Shown one piece after another: positions 1 to 10,183 of a stretch of 64,000 nt of DNA. Positions within the stretch are counted from its first letter, which is position 1; every line of letters starts with the position of its first letter. Where the stretch lies: positions 33,514,336 to 33,578,335 of the forward strand of contig CM065381.1 in assembly GCA_033060915.1 (NCBI GenBank). Reading direction: 5' to 3'. Below the pieces are notes generated by a model that made no database searches, was not told where the DNA came from, and worked only from the letters and a program-made list of their open reading frames with translations. Position numbers and translations under genes: made by a program. This DNA is from Euryodendron excelsum (Eukaryota; Streptophyta; Magnoliopsida; Ericales; Pentaphylacaceae).

Positions 1-194
1 TTATTGGGAGTTATGTATCTTGGAGCCTAGGAACAATTATTATTATTTTCGTGAGTTATTTCAAGTTGAAATTTTATCTCAAGAATTAAATTTGGAGCCA
101 CTTATAATGGTACATTTGGGGTTGTAGCACGATTAAAGCTTATTGGAAGTTAGTTATTTTATTTTTCAACGGTCCGAAAAATTCGGGTCGTTAC
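1..194. mobile_element. End of an unidentified LTR that cut element E
   Basis: The sequence ends in CGGGTCGTTACA at 194, and the reading frame of a minus-strand gag stops matching exactly there. A CA end preceded by GGGTCGTT is common at the edge of plant Ty3/gypsy LTRs. The left end is outside the window, so the family, length and strand cannot be stated. The call rests on the abrupt loss of gag and on the terminal bases only. Confidence 0.35.
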
Positions 195-301
195 AATTCT
201 GACGGTATTTCCCCCTCTAAAGAGGGATGGCTTCGAACATCGTGGCTGTCAAAAATCTCATGGCTGGTAGGATCTACCCTTCCGAGGTTGCTTGCACTCA
301 T
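195..301 (-). pseudogene. gag: First codons of gag from a minus-strand Ty3/gypsy element (E), truncated
   Basis: On the minus strand an ATG at 301-299 lies about 15 bases after a primer-binding site and opens a frame of about 35 codons beginning MSASNLGRVDP. The frame runs to 195, where it is replaced by the edge of another LTR. Position directly after LTR and primer site is the expected place for Gag of a Ty3/gypsy element, the particle-forming structural protein. No capsid or zinc-knuckle region is present because only the extreme N terminus remains. The protein itself is too short to assign; the call comes from context. Confidence 0.5.
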
Positions 302-316
302 CTTCTCTACTTGGCC

Positions 317-336
317 TTCCCACAGACAACACCAAT
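317..336 (-). promoter_or_regulatory. Primer-binding site of element E
   Basis: Read on the minus strand, the bases directly after the LTR end are TTGGTGTTGTCTGTGGGAA. This matches, with small changes, the TTGGCGCCGTCTGTGGGAA seen next to the 5' LTR of many plant Ty3/gypsy elements, where a tRNA primes minus-strand synthesis. It fixes the orientation of element E and the LTR edge at 337. Confidence 0.6.
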
Positions 337-744
337 TGTAAGTGAAATTTTTGCAAAGACTTGATCCGCTCTGCGAACCAACTTGACAAGCTCCAAGCAA
401 TCTACAAGAATAGGAACAGTAAGAATGCGTCGACCCTCGTTGGGCCGATAGCACTCTGATGATTAAGTTAGGCAAGTTTAATCTTGAATTTAACGAAAGT
501 ACTATGCACTAGCTCAAATGAACATACCTTACTTCTTAGTGAAATGGTGTACTTATAGGCTTCGAGGCCCCATCCCTTCTAGGAATGGTATTCATTCTCC
601 TTCTAGGAGTCAATCACTTTTGGGGGTCGGTTAAAGATGGATTTGGACTTATCTTTAAGTGTTCTAATCCGGATCGGCTTGGAACTCTTGCCCATTAAAC
701 CTGTTGACTCTTGACTTGCCCACCTTAGAATATGACAATCAACA
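337..744 (-). repeat. 5' LTR of minus-strand element E (about 408 bp)
   Basis: On the plus strand the block starts TGTAAGTG at 337 and ends AATCAACA at 744, so on its own strand it reads TGTTGATTG to CACTTACA, with TG and CA ends. A minus-strand TATAAG box lies near 551-558, and the stretch near 456-475 (CTCTGATGATTAAGTTAG) resembles a motif common in plant Tat-type LTRs. The primer site follows at 336. The 744 edge is chosen from the TG start and is less certain than the 337 edge. Confidence 0.5.
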
Positions 745-1739
745 CCCAAGTGTAGGTGCGGCGAAGTAATATACAATAATAACTCTGTAAGATCGGGGTC
801 GAACTATATAGAATGGTTATCAAAACATACAGAGTTGTCACTAGAATTCACCCAAGGTAAAAGATTAGATACCGACTAAACCATGCTAAACCCTGTAGTG
901 TTGCAATGGTTTCAGTTGGAACCTAAGCCAACCTGTTTGAATTTCTCTTTTGAAAGTATCGATGAGATTTGGGATAGTTGCTGCATAAAAAATGATAACA
1001 AAAAGAAAAATAGTTGTTGTGGGAGGTTTGGTGGTTGATGAACTAAACTTTTAACTTAAACTTAATAAAAGAGTCTTGGATCCAATTGTTCCGATTGCCC
1101 GATTCACCCAAAATTCCAAAGGAGATTTTATAACTAAAATCATTGGCTTCGTCTTAAGCCTTTGATTTGGAAGATTTAATGATTAAAACAAAATTTTAAT
1201 AATAATTCAATCTAGGATGATAAAATTAAAGCCATAGATTCCTACTATTGATTTGTATAATAACTATACCAAGCTAAGATTTGTGCATAGAAATTATCAA
1301 ACTTAGTCAAGAATCTAAGTTTTCTCACAAATGTAGAATTTAATTATCAAGAATTGAAAGATTTAAAGATAAACAATGAAAATCCAATTACCTCTGTTGA
1401 TATCTCAAGATCCTCGGGTGATTTTTACAATTGGTTCTAAGAATAAAACTAGTTACTCATAATATTGAAAAGACTTGGCTTCAAAGATGACTTCATAAAT
1501 AAAAGTGTTTAATCCAATAGAACAATAGAAAACAAAAGACCGAAAAATGAAAAGCTTTGAAAAAACTAGCTAGCAACTACTAATAAGCTAACTAAAACTC
1601 GAATCCTAAAGAACAAAAGAAGGGAGCTATTGGATGGAAAGATGGCCTCTCCTTGGCTTGTTCTTGCAACTCCTTTTTTGACCCAGAAATACTACTCTTC
1701 TTTAAATATGCAAAACAACAAAATTGTAGATCTATATTT
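745..1739. other. AT-rich intergenic sequence, probably old transposon debris
   Basis: No credible open reading frame or RNA gene is visible. The opening stretch (CCCAAGTGTAGGTGCGGCGAAG and following) resembles non-coding parts of plant LTR elements, but I cannot define an element. The rest is AT-rich and full of stops in all frames. Confidence 0.4.
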
Positions 1740-2330
1740 CCTTTGTCATCCCACCAACAATTAGATCAAATTCATATTTGAGTCGACAATTATGGCTAAA
1801 ATACCGAAACATGTTTGATGAGGTGTCAACAGTATTCTTCCAACTCCAGATTTCTCTTGTAGGCCATTTTTTACTTAAAATACACGTGAATTTGGAGATA
1901 GCTTCAACTGAAAAAGTTTTAGATCAAGATTTCCTCTATCCACCCACCAACAATCAGATCACGTTCATAATTGAGTCAACAATTATGACTATAATACCAA
2001 AACATGTCTAATGAGTGTTTTTCCAACTCCAGATTTCTCTTGAAGGCCATTTTTGACTTGGAATACGTGTGAATTTAGAGACATCTACAACTGAAAAGTT
2101 GTAGATCTAGAGTTATTCTATTCGTCCACCAAAAATTAGATTAAGTTCATATTTGGGTTAATCATTATGGCTGAAATACCAAAACCTATCTGATCAATGT
2201 TCTTCCAACTCCAGTTGTCTCTTGTAGGCTACTTTTGACTTAGAAAACATATGAATTTGAAAAACTCTTCAACTAAAGTTGTAGATATGGAAGATAAATT
2301 TCCAAAAAGCTAAAATTCATTTGAATTGGA
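1740..2330. repeat. Three tandem copies of a ~187-bp unit
   Basis: Three diverged copies begin at about 1761, 1954 and 2136, counted from the shared block TTAGATCAAATTCATATTTG (or variants). Each carries the same order of blocks: CACCAACAAT, a block ending TGGCTAAAATACC, AACTCCAGATTTCTCTTG, TAGGCCATTTTTGACTT and TTGTAGATCTAGAG. Spacings are about 193 and 182 bp. No protein frame runs through all copies. Such short arrays are often internal parts of LTR elements; the host element is not identified here. Confidence 0.7.
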
Positions 2331-5220
2331 GACCTGAGTTGAGAATTCTGATCAAAATACCAAGGATAGCTCCAGCTATCAAATTCTACAAATCTGCTCT
2401 CATGATTTTCAACGATTTGAATTCAATCTTAGGCTTTATCTATGGGCCTACCTTCCATATTTCTTCAAAGCAAATCCATCTTTTATATTTGGACTTAGGT
2501 TTGGGCCACCATTCACACCTACTTTATTTTTGCTTAGTTTTGGCTTCAAATTTGCACAATACATAAAAACATAAAAGAATACCAAAATTACATTAAATTG
2601 GTTAATAATATATAGATAATTACTAATAATAGCTTATAATTAGGAACTCTAGTTGTACTTTTAAGAGTACAATCACCTGTCTGTTGAACCCGTTGGACTC
2701 AATTCACCCTGACGGGCCTATCCTCTTCAAATTGGGCCTGGCATGCATTATTTCCTAAGCTTTCTTATTTATTTGGCTCACACAAACACATATGCTTTTT
2801 GGAGCATATAAAGCATCAAAACTCCTAATTCATAAATTTATAATGGCCTAACTTCATATATAACCAAATGAAGATGTTTTACAATCTTTAAAAAAATTCA
2901 TGAAAAAAAAATGTACAAACTTTTAACATTAACTCTTCCTATAATATTACAACAACTACAGTGATTTTCACTCCTTACTACAACTCAAACATACAATGGA
3001 TAACTTCTTTCTATGTTTTTCAGCGCGTCTAACGTATCATTATTTGTATCATGCAGCTAATGCAATCTATTCATTGTAAATATATGTATACATTCCATTA
3101 GTTGATAGATACAACATAGTTATGCTTTACACGTTCCGAAAAACATAAATCTATATGCTTTGGTAGAAACAAATGTGATTTCATTGCTACAATATAATCC
3201 TATTTTGATAACCTAAAAACCATTATATATCTTCTCATTCAATGTAGGCATGTTATATCTCAACTACCTTTCAATTCCATTGAATACTCATAAGGTAGCT
3301 AGATATACTAAAACGTATTGATTTTCTTTAGGTTAGCCCCAAGCATTATGGGGACAACTATCCTAAGTTCTATACTTACAAGACTAAGTTTTGTCAAAGC
3401 TTAACTTTTTTTTTTTTTTTTCTTGTTGTGAATGAATATAATCAGGAAAATCTTCATCTTTGTAGCATGTATTGGTAATTTTATGTTTCCACAGTCCATT
3501 TCTAAGCATACTGCCCGCACTCTTCTTCTCTCGGCCCTTTAAATGTATTTTCTATACATCTATATACTTCTCTGGTTTTGTACTTTTAACAACATACCTT
3601 ATATTCTTGATCTCAATAATAAAATTCTCATTTCAAACGCTTTAACGTGCTCAGCAAAATCCACAAATAGCATAAAGTCAATTTAATGGATAACTTTATT
3701 TTTTACTAGAATATTTTGGTATCCAAGTTCTTTCTTTCTCATTTCCACTCTGCAAAATGTAGATCATAGCTTACCAAAGTCATGGAACATACTTCACAAT
3801 GATGCCCTGAAAATAAAACAAAACTTGTTACTACAATTCCATTATTGCAATGTAAGCTAATTATAAGCTTCAAAGGATCATAAATGACTTACCCTATAAA
3901 TTACCCTTTCTATACGTTATTTATTATGGATGTTCTATTTTTTTTAGGATTTTTGGTTTTCATGAATTTATGGTGAAGTTTTGGATTTTTTTAAGGATTT
4001 TTTTAATAACTGTTTTTCCCCTGTTTTTTCCTTATGAATGTCTGAGTTTTGTTAGAGATTGTATTTTTATTCAGTGAAGTGTAAAGAATTTCAGCACGTA
4101 ATGTTGTATTTCATTTTTGTTATTGACTGGTTTTTTTCTTTGTTCTCTCTTCATGGATGATTCATTTTTGTTAGGGATTTTATTCCTATGACATTCAAAT
4201 TTCATACATTGAATATTAGGTATGGCAAAGACATTTACCACGTTTTTTATTATGTTTTTCTTTCATAAAATTTTATGTTCTTTGAAATATAATACAATAA
4301 ATTGAGTTCCTCTCGCCGCGCAGAATATAATTCATATATATTCGTTTCATAGTTCTCAGAACTGATGGAATCCACATGCCAGGTATATCATCCTTTCATG
4401 CTTTAGAAAAGAAATAAGGGTCTCCATGTTTCTTTCCTCTCGGATATGGATTGCTTTTTAACCTTTTTCTCTTTGTAGGTGGATTAGTTGGACTTGAAGA
4501 AGGACAATTTCTTAGGAAAATTTATTTGAGTTGTTGCCCTTGTAGCATTTTGCATTCTTATGCTCAAACAATCCCCTAGTTTTAACACTTCAAGCTGAAT
4601 AACTCCCTGACCTATTTATTTAAATCGTAGTATTCATTTGCTAAAGTTGTTTCAATAATTATGAACATGCTCATAATAATGTCTTCCTCTTAATGAGTTG
4701 GCATTAAAATCTCAGATAAGGTAATTCCTGTATTGGTTTCTTTTAGATATACCGTTCAGATGTTAATGCTTGAACGCGCTGCCTACTCGTCTATGAGTAT
4801 CTACTAGTGGTTCTGACACCAAGCGATGTCCATGTGCTCTATTCATGTTTAAGGACCATTTCTTTGATCTTATTTGCAGCAAATTTATAAAAAATAAAAA
4901 AATAAAAAAAAAAGCCACAGCTAAGTGCTTTTGCTATTAAAGAAGTGAAAGTTTTAGGTCCTAATTTAAGGCAACTCTTTGCACTTCTATTCTACAAGTT
5001 AAGCTGCACAAACTCATGAATGCAGGTGCATGCACAAATGTGCACTGTCATATCCTTGTCCTGATTTTCCTAATTTTCACACTTTTTTTTTTAATTTTGT
5101 TGCAAAGATGATGACTCATAAGAACTGGTTGTTGTTGAAGAAGCTATTACGAAAACTCAATTTCACTGAATTTTCGCATTATCAAGTTTTCATCACTAAG
5201 TTGCTGATTCCCCCATCCTA
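2331..5220. other. AT-rich intergenic DNA without a recognisable gene
   Basis: All six frames are broken by frequent stops; the small frames present, such as 5030-5221, have low-complexity composition and no family resemblance. Homopolymer T and A tracts occur near 3405-3421 and 4889-4913. Nothing else can be supported. Confidence 0.4.
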
Positions 5221-5246
5221 AAAACAACAAAAACAACAACAACAAC
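5221..5246. repeat. AAC-rich microsatellite
   Basis: Imperfect repeats of AAC/AAAAC. The tract is short and not associated with a gene. Confidence 0.7.
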
Positions 5247-5944
5247 ATTGTCGCTCTTTCTTTCATTCAATTTTTTTTAGCAAAGTATTTTGCGTATTTA
5301 TTTGTGATGGCAAAGCTATTTACCTGCTCAATTTTTAGATTTTTGCTTTAAATGCTAAATTGTAAACTGATGATTACAGTAGTGAATTCTCTCCTTTAAG
5401 AAATGTGACATAAGTTACTTCTAATTATTATGAAAAAAATAAATGCTTGTCATGTTTTAGTTTGCAAAGGAAAAGATTACACAATGAAATGCTTCCATAA
5501 CTGACTCTATTTGTACATGTAGTTTGTTTAAGTCCTTCATTGCTTTGGCTCATCGAAGTTACAGCTGCTGTGGTTATTCTTCTCATTCAATTCAATCATG
5601 CAACATGTTAATTTCAAACACAAGTTCAAACGACTTTGTATTGGGCATTAGGTAGTGTGCCTTGCAAACCGCCCTTCCCACTAGTACTAGTGATAAATTC
5701 AAATTGGAACATTTTATTTGAAAATTTGATCTCAGTATATACATCCGTTTAAAGTTTGGTCACGTGCCAATCTTCCTTGACAAAAATTGGTAATTAATTT
5801 TTGCATATACTAGTTGCAAAATATTGTTCTTCAATAAGGTTGAACAATCGCTAACACAGGGACCAAAATAAAACCCTAATTTTAAAATTTTCTTCTAACC
5901 TTTATAAAAATGTGAAGACCTGCAGAAAGCTTTAAACAACTCAG

Positions 5945-6175
5945 TTTAAGATCAAGCCGTAGGACTAAGCAGTAAACCCAGATGGTCTTGTGTTTGACAC
6001 CAACTGATAATGCCTAGTCTCCTGGTGTGCGAGTCTTATAGGTGGATTCGCACACCTCGGTCTAACCGGCCCAACGTATTGGGTTTGGTTTTCATGTCAC
6101 AGAAAAAAAAATAAAACTTTATAAACCCTGGGGTGCCACCCGTCAAAAAAAATTAAAAAAAGGTTTTACCTAGAA
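5945..6175 (+). mobile_element. tRNA-derived SINE-like sequence
   Basis: A box-A-like stretch (GACTAAGCAGTAAACCC, 5963-5979) is followed by a box-B-like stretch (GTGTTTGACACC) about 15 bases later, the order and spacing of an RNA polymerase III promoter in tRNA-derived plant SINEs. The sequence then passes through a short inverted repeat (GTGCGAGTC ... GATTCGCAC) into A-rich tails near 6101-6118 and 6146-6163. Target duplications were not found, so both edges are approximate. It could also be chance resemblance to pol III boxes. Confidence 0.4.
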
Positions 6176-6305
6176 TTCATTTACTTGAAATCAATAAAAT
6201 CAAATTTTATCCACATTTTTCATGCTCTTATTTCACACCCAAAAATTTGCATGTAGTGATGTATATTGCCGGTCACTACATGTGTGACTCTGTCAACTAC
6301 TATTA

Positions 6306-7582
6306 GGTTATGTTTGGTACGTTGGAATCAAATTGAATAAAATAAGAATGTCAGTGGAATGAGAATGAGAACGAAATAAAATAAAATAGTCATTCTTATT
6401 CCCTTGTTTGTTTGCCTAGTAAGAATGGAATGATAATTCATTTTAATGTTTGGTAAGACCATCAATAAATAATAATGAAATGGAATGGAAAGGAATAAAA
6501 GTTTATAACATATAATTAAATATAGTTTTTTATATATTAATAACGCAAGTATATAATATTATATTGCAACTACTCTATATATTATTTATTATACACTAAA
6601 ATTGTTATTTATTTATTTTATTAATTTTATATAATAAAAAAAATATACACTAACATTGTGAGTGGTGGTGGAGGAGGGAAGGGATAGTGGGGGTTGGGGT
6701 GGTGGCAGATTCACATAAACTAGCTGTTGTTCTAATTTCCAAATGAGTCTGAAATTTTTTTCTGATCCTTCTCTATTCCAATCAAAATAAACTCTATATG
6801 GCATTGATCGGCAATGAGGAGTTGGTTAAATCCTCCATTAGAATAATATGTAAGCCTCTGCGAGCCCAAAAGAAAGATAATGATAAAAATACAAGTCCCT
6901 ATCCAACGAGTTTAGATCAACTTTATTACCAAACTAGTGAAGCTATCTCCCAAAACAATGGCAGACGTTTTCGTCGAAGTCCTATCCTATTGCACAGATT
7001 GATACTTTAAAAATTCAAGAAGTGTTTCCAACATGATCGTGGTCGCGGTGGCGAGTAGTGGTGGTGGCAACGGCAACGGAGGTTAGTGGTGGGTGGTGAG
7101 TGTTGGTGGTGGTTGGTGACCGATGATGGTGGTGGCGGCAGCGATGGCGGGTGGTAGTAGTGGTGCCGGCAATGGTGGATGTGTTGGTAGTGGGTGGCAA
7201 GGAAGGAGAAGAGAAGCAAATTTGTTTTAATAATACAAAAAATAGAAATATCTTTTTTCAAAATTTTTTAACTTTTTAAAATTGTTTTTGAATTATTAAA
7301 ATAAAAAAATAAAAAATAAAAAACATTTACCTAACATGTTTTATTTTTTTCAAGAAATTTAACAACAAAAATGTTACTAAATTTTGTTTTATGTTCTCAT
7401 TCCATAATAAAAGGGAATGACAATTTCTACTCTTGAAAAAGAGAATGATCATTCGAACAAAATGTTGAATGTCCATTCTCAGGAAATGATCATTCTAACT
7501 ATAAGTAGTGATAACAAATAAGAGAATGAGAATAAAAGTGAGAATGATCATTATATTCAATTCCCTTATACCAAACACAGCC
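6306..7582. mobile_element. Tourist/PIF-Harbinger-like non-autonomous DNA transposon (1277 bp)
   Basis: The left end reads GGTTATGTTTGGTACGTTGG and the right end, on the opposite strand, GGCTGTGTTTGGTATAAGGG; similarity continues for about 40 bp inward (GGAAT, AATTGAATA, AATG blocks). Both ends are flanked by TTA (6303-6305 and 7583-7585), the three-base target duplication of PIF/Harbinger elements. No transposase is encoded; the interior is AT-rich apart from a GGT-rich block at 7030-7200. It is long for a MITE and may be a deletion derivative of an autonomous element. Confidence 0.8.
7030..7205. repeat. GGT/GGC-rich imperfect trinucleotide block inside the Tourist-like element
   Basis: Dense GGTGGT, GGCGGC and GTAGTGG triplets in an otherwise AT-rich element. 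On the minus strand this yields His/Thr/Pro-rich frames, which are a by-product of the repeat and not a gene. A smaller GGTGG-rich piece occurs near 6660-6707 in the same element. Confidence 0.7.
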
Positions 7583-7600
7583 TTATTGTACCTCTAATTG

Positions 7601-7856
7601 GGAAAAAATTATCCAATGTAATCGTCACACTATGTCAACATGATGATGTGATGTGACGGTTTATTCTTGTAATGTCATGCGTAGAGAGATACGACACTTT
7701 TTGAGATATTATATACTTTCTCCTACATGTGCGGCAACATTTCAAATTTAAAATTTTCGCCATATTAAAAATTATACACATGTTATAATTTAAATAGAAT
7801 GTCACATCACGTCATCATGCTGACGTGGTGTGACAATCACGTTGTATAATTTATCC
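7601..7856. mobile_element. Mutator-like MITE with long terminal inverted repeats (256 bp)
   Basis: The two ends are inverted copies over about 55 bp: the left arm runs from GGAAAAAATTATCC to GATGTGATGTGAC, and the right arm read on the opposite strand from GGATAAATTATACAACG to GACGTGATGTGAC. The flanks repeat TAATTG(GGA) at 7595-7603 and 7857-7865. If the GGA belongs to the flank the duplication is 9 bp, as in Mutator-like elements; if it belongs to the arms the duplication is 6 bp. It starts 18 bp after the Tourist-like element ends. Confidence 0.7.
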
Positions 7857-8137
7857 TAATTGGGATTAGACCCTTCCAAAACCCTTGTCATTTTTTTATT
7901 TTTTGTTGAACCTCCAAAACCCTTTTTAGCATCAATATTTAATAACCGAACCAATTTTTAAAATTATTTGTCAACCCATATATATTTCAGTGAGGGAGAA
8001 CTGGAAGGCCAAATTTTTTTATGAAAGGGTCATGACCAAAAACAGAAGGAAACGGTGCCAAGTCATACGAAAGTGCAATGAAAGACACTGATCAAACATG
8101 GTGGAACCCAGGTCCAACACGGGCGTGATGCCTAATG

Positions 8138-8572
8138 GTGATGTAAATTGGGCCCGCCCGACCTGGCCCTGCCCAGTTTGGTCTTGGGTCCATTGAGCTT
8201 CAGCAGACAATGGGGCAGGGCCGAAAGACAAACCCTAGGCCCAAGTCCTACCCCGGACCCTAGAGTTGGGCTCATGCTTGGGCTGTGAGCTGACTTAAGC
8301 AGGCTTGGCCAATTTGGAATAATTTTTTTTAAATATTAATTTCAAATTCTAAAATATGATTATTAATTTATATATTAGCAAAAAAAAGTGTATGTAAATT
8401 AAATAACAGTTGAACCAAACTTATAAAAACATATAAATGGTTACGGTATTTATATAATTAAACTTATAATAATTAGCCAGGCTTCATGGGTCGGGCTACA
8501 AAATATAACACCCAAGCCCAATTATACGAAGGTTGGACTCGGGCCACTAGGACTTCAAGCCCAATTTACATC
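8138..8572. mobile_element. hAT-like MITE (435 bp)
   Basis: The ends are inverted copies of GATGTAAATTGGGC (left 8139-8153, right 8558-8572 on the opposite strand). CCTAATG flanks both sides (8131-8137 and 8573-8579), extendable to eight bases with one mismatch, as expected for hAT elements. GGGC/GCCC-rich subterminal stretches at 8150-8290 and 8470-8560 are typical of plant hAT MITEs that begin near (C)AGGG-TGTAAAT. No transposase is present. Confidence 0.65.
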
Positions 8573-8579
8573 CCTAATG

Positions 8580-10148
8580 CGTAACAGTCTTAACTAAATA
8601 TGGTTAAAAATGGTGAGATAATAATGCCAAGTAGTGGCTGCTGATCGAATATCATACAAATTAAAACAAGTGGCAAAATCGTAGAGGGCAAGATCCAAAC
8701 AGTAATCATTCTTAACCAAAAACTACCTTTATGTATTTTCAATCATAAGCTTCAATGTTATCTTTAGCAACTGTTCTCTAAATAGTCAGTTCCAATATTT
8801 CGTCACTTAGTTCGGCCAAGTGGTCAAATAATTAACCTTGTAAGTTTAGTTGCTTCGTCATAATTTCGTTTAAGTTTATTTTTAACAAAGTTTTCATGTC
8901 AATTTACTTCTTAACTAATGCTTAATTTTTCATCAATTATTAGATTTCTCCATCACTTGTACTCTAAGATTCCTTTCTTTTCTTTTCTTTTTTGCCATTA
9001 CATGATGTTCAGGTCTTCGATGAGCTACTGCATAATATATTGGATAGGCGAGCGATTTCTCGCAAATTTGGTCTCATCCACCTTGCCAGTCTAGATTGTA
9101 GTTTGTGTTTGGCTAAATTTACCCTTCAGTCCAGAGCTCATTCAACATGATTTGAGAACTAAGGCAACAACTTTAACTGAGGCTCTTTATATATATTTTT
9201 AATATTATTATAAAAATTTTGTTTAAAATCATTTTATTTTGTAAATCAATGTTTTTTGTTGTCTAAAGTTAATAATGTGCTATTTTTTTGGCCTTTTTTA
9301 ATATAATTAATGGTTATTTTTCTCATTTAGACCAAGGCCTCTTTTTCAAATAAAACAAAAATCGTAAAAACTACATAAAGCCTTAAAATTATGTAAGGTT
9401 TTAAAAAATTTGAAGCCTTTAAAAAATTTTATCTGTTAAGCCAATATTTTGTTAAGTTAACTAGGGGATTGATTTATGCCTTTTTTTTTCCGTCTAACAA
9501 ACCTTCTATTCTCACAGCATTTAAAAAAAAAAAGCAAAGAAAATGTTAAAACTATATAGCACTTTGACTGTAGTATGTAATGTTTTAAAAAAAATTATTT
9601 ATATAGTGTACTAATTATTTATTAAATAGAAGTTTTTTCTTTTGAAGCTCACTATTGTACTATATTTTGGACTTTTCTTTTCCTAAAAGGGATTTTTTTT
9701 TTTTTTTAATCATTTGGACTTGGTCTTTCTTAAAAGAAAAGATATAAAAACTATATAGGGCCCTTATTAAGTTTTAAAAAAGATGGGATCTTAAAAGATT
9801 GAACTTACTTTTTCTAACAGTTAGGTTTTTAGCAAGATAATTTCTCTTAAGAGGCATTTGAATATTAGGTATCAGTTCCATTAACTTCATGCAGTCTCGA
9901 CTATAACATTATTTGGTGGATAAAGTAGATATATATATACAGTAAGAAACGTAGGCACCTTTGAATTGAACAGCTTTTTCATATGACTATTTGTAGTACA
10001 TGTTAACAGATACGTTCGACAGTGCATTTGCACACCAACTACCACCCCAAAAAGATACAAACGAGCCCCACCTTGCTCCCACCCAGAAAATCCACAAAGT
10101 ATTACTGAAAATAAAACACGATCATCACTATTCTTGATGTTTGTATAA
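8580..10148. other. AT-rich intergenic DNA with a weak ~380-bp internal duplication
   Basis: No gene is visible. Two stretches, about 9240-9480 and 9620-9860, share the same order of blocks (GTGCTATTTTTTTGGCC versus GTACTATATTTTGGAC; AAAAACTACATAAAGCC versus AAAAACTATATAGGGCC; TTAAG/TTTTAAAAAA blocks) at an offset near 380 bp. The copies are strongly diverged, so the duplication is only suggested. Confidence 0.35.
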
Positions 10149-10183
10149 TACATACATACATACATGCATACATACATACATAA
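10149..10183. repeat. TACA tetranucleotide microsatellite
   Basis: About eight copies of the tetramer with one interrupting GCAT. A minus-strand frame across it codes for repeated Tyr-Val-Cys-Met, which is a repeat artefact. Confidence 0.85.

Noticed and set aside
7007..7261. His/Pro/Thr-rich minus-strand frames
   Set aside because: They arise from the GGT-rich block of a non-coding DNA transposon and have no conserved domain.
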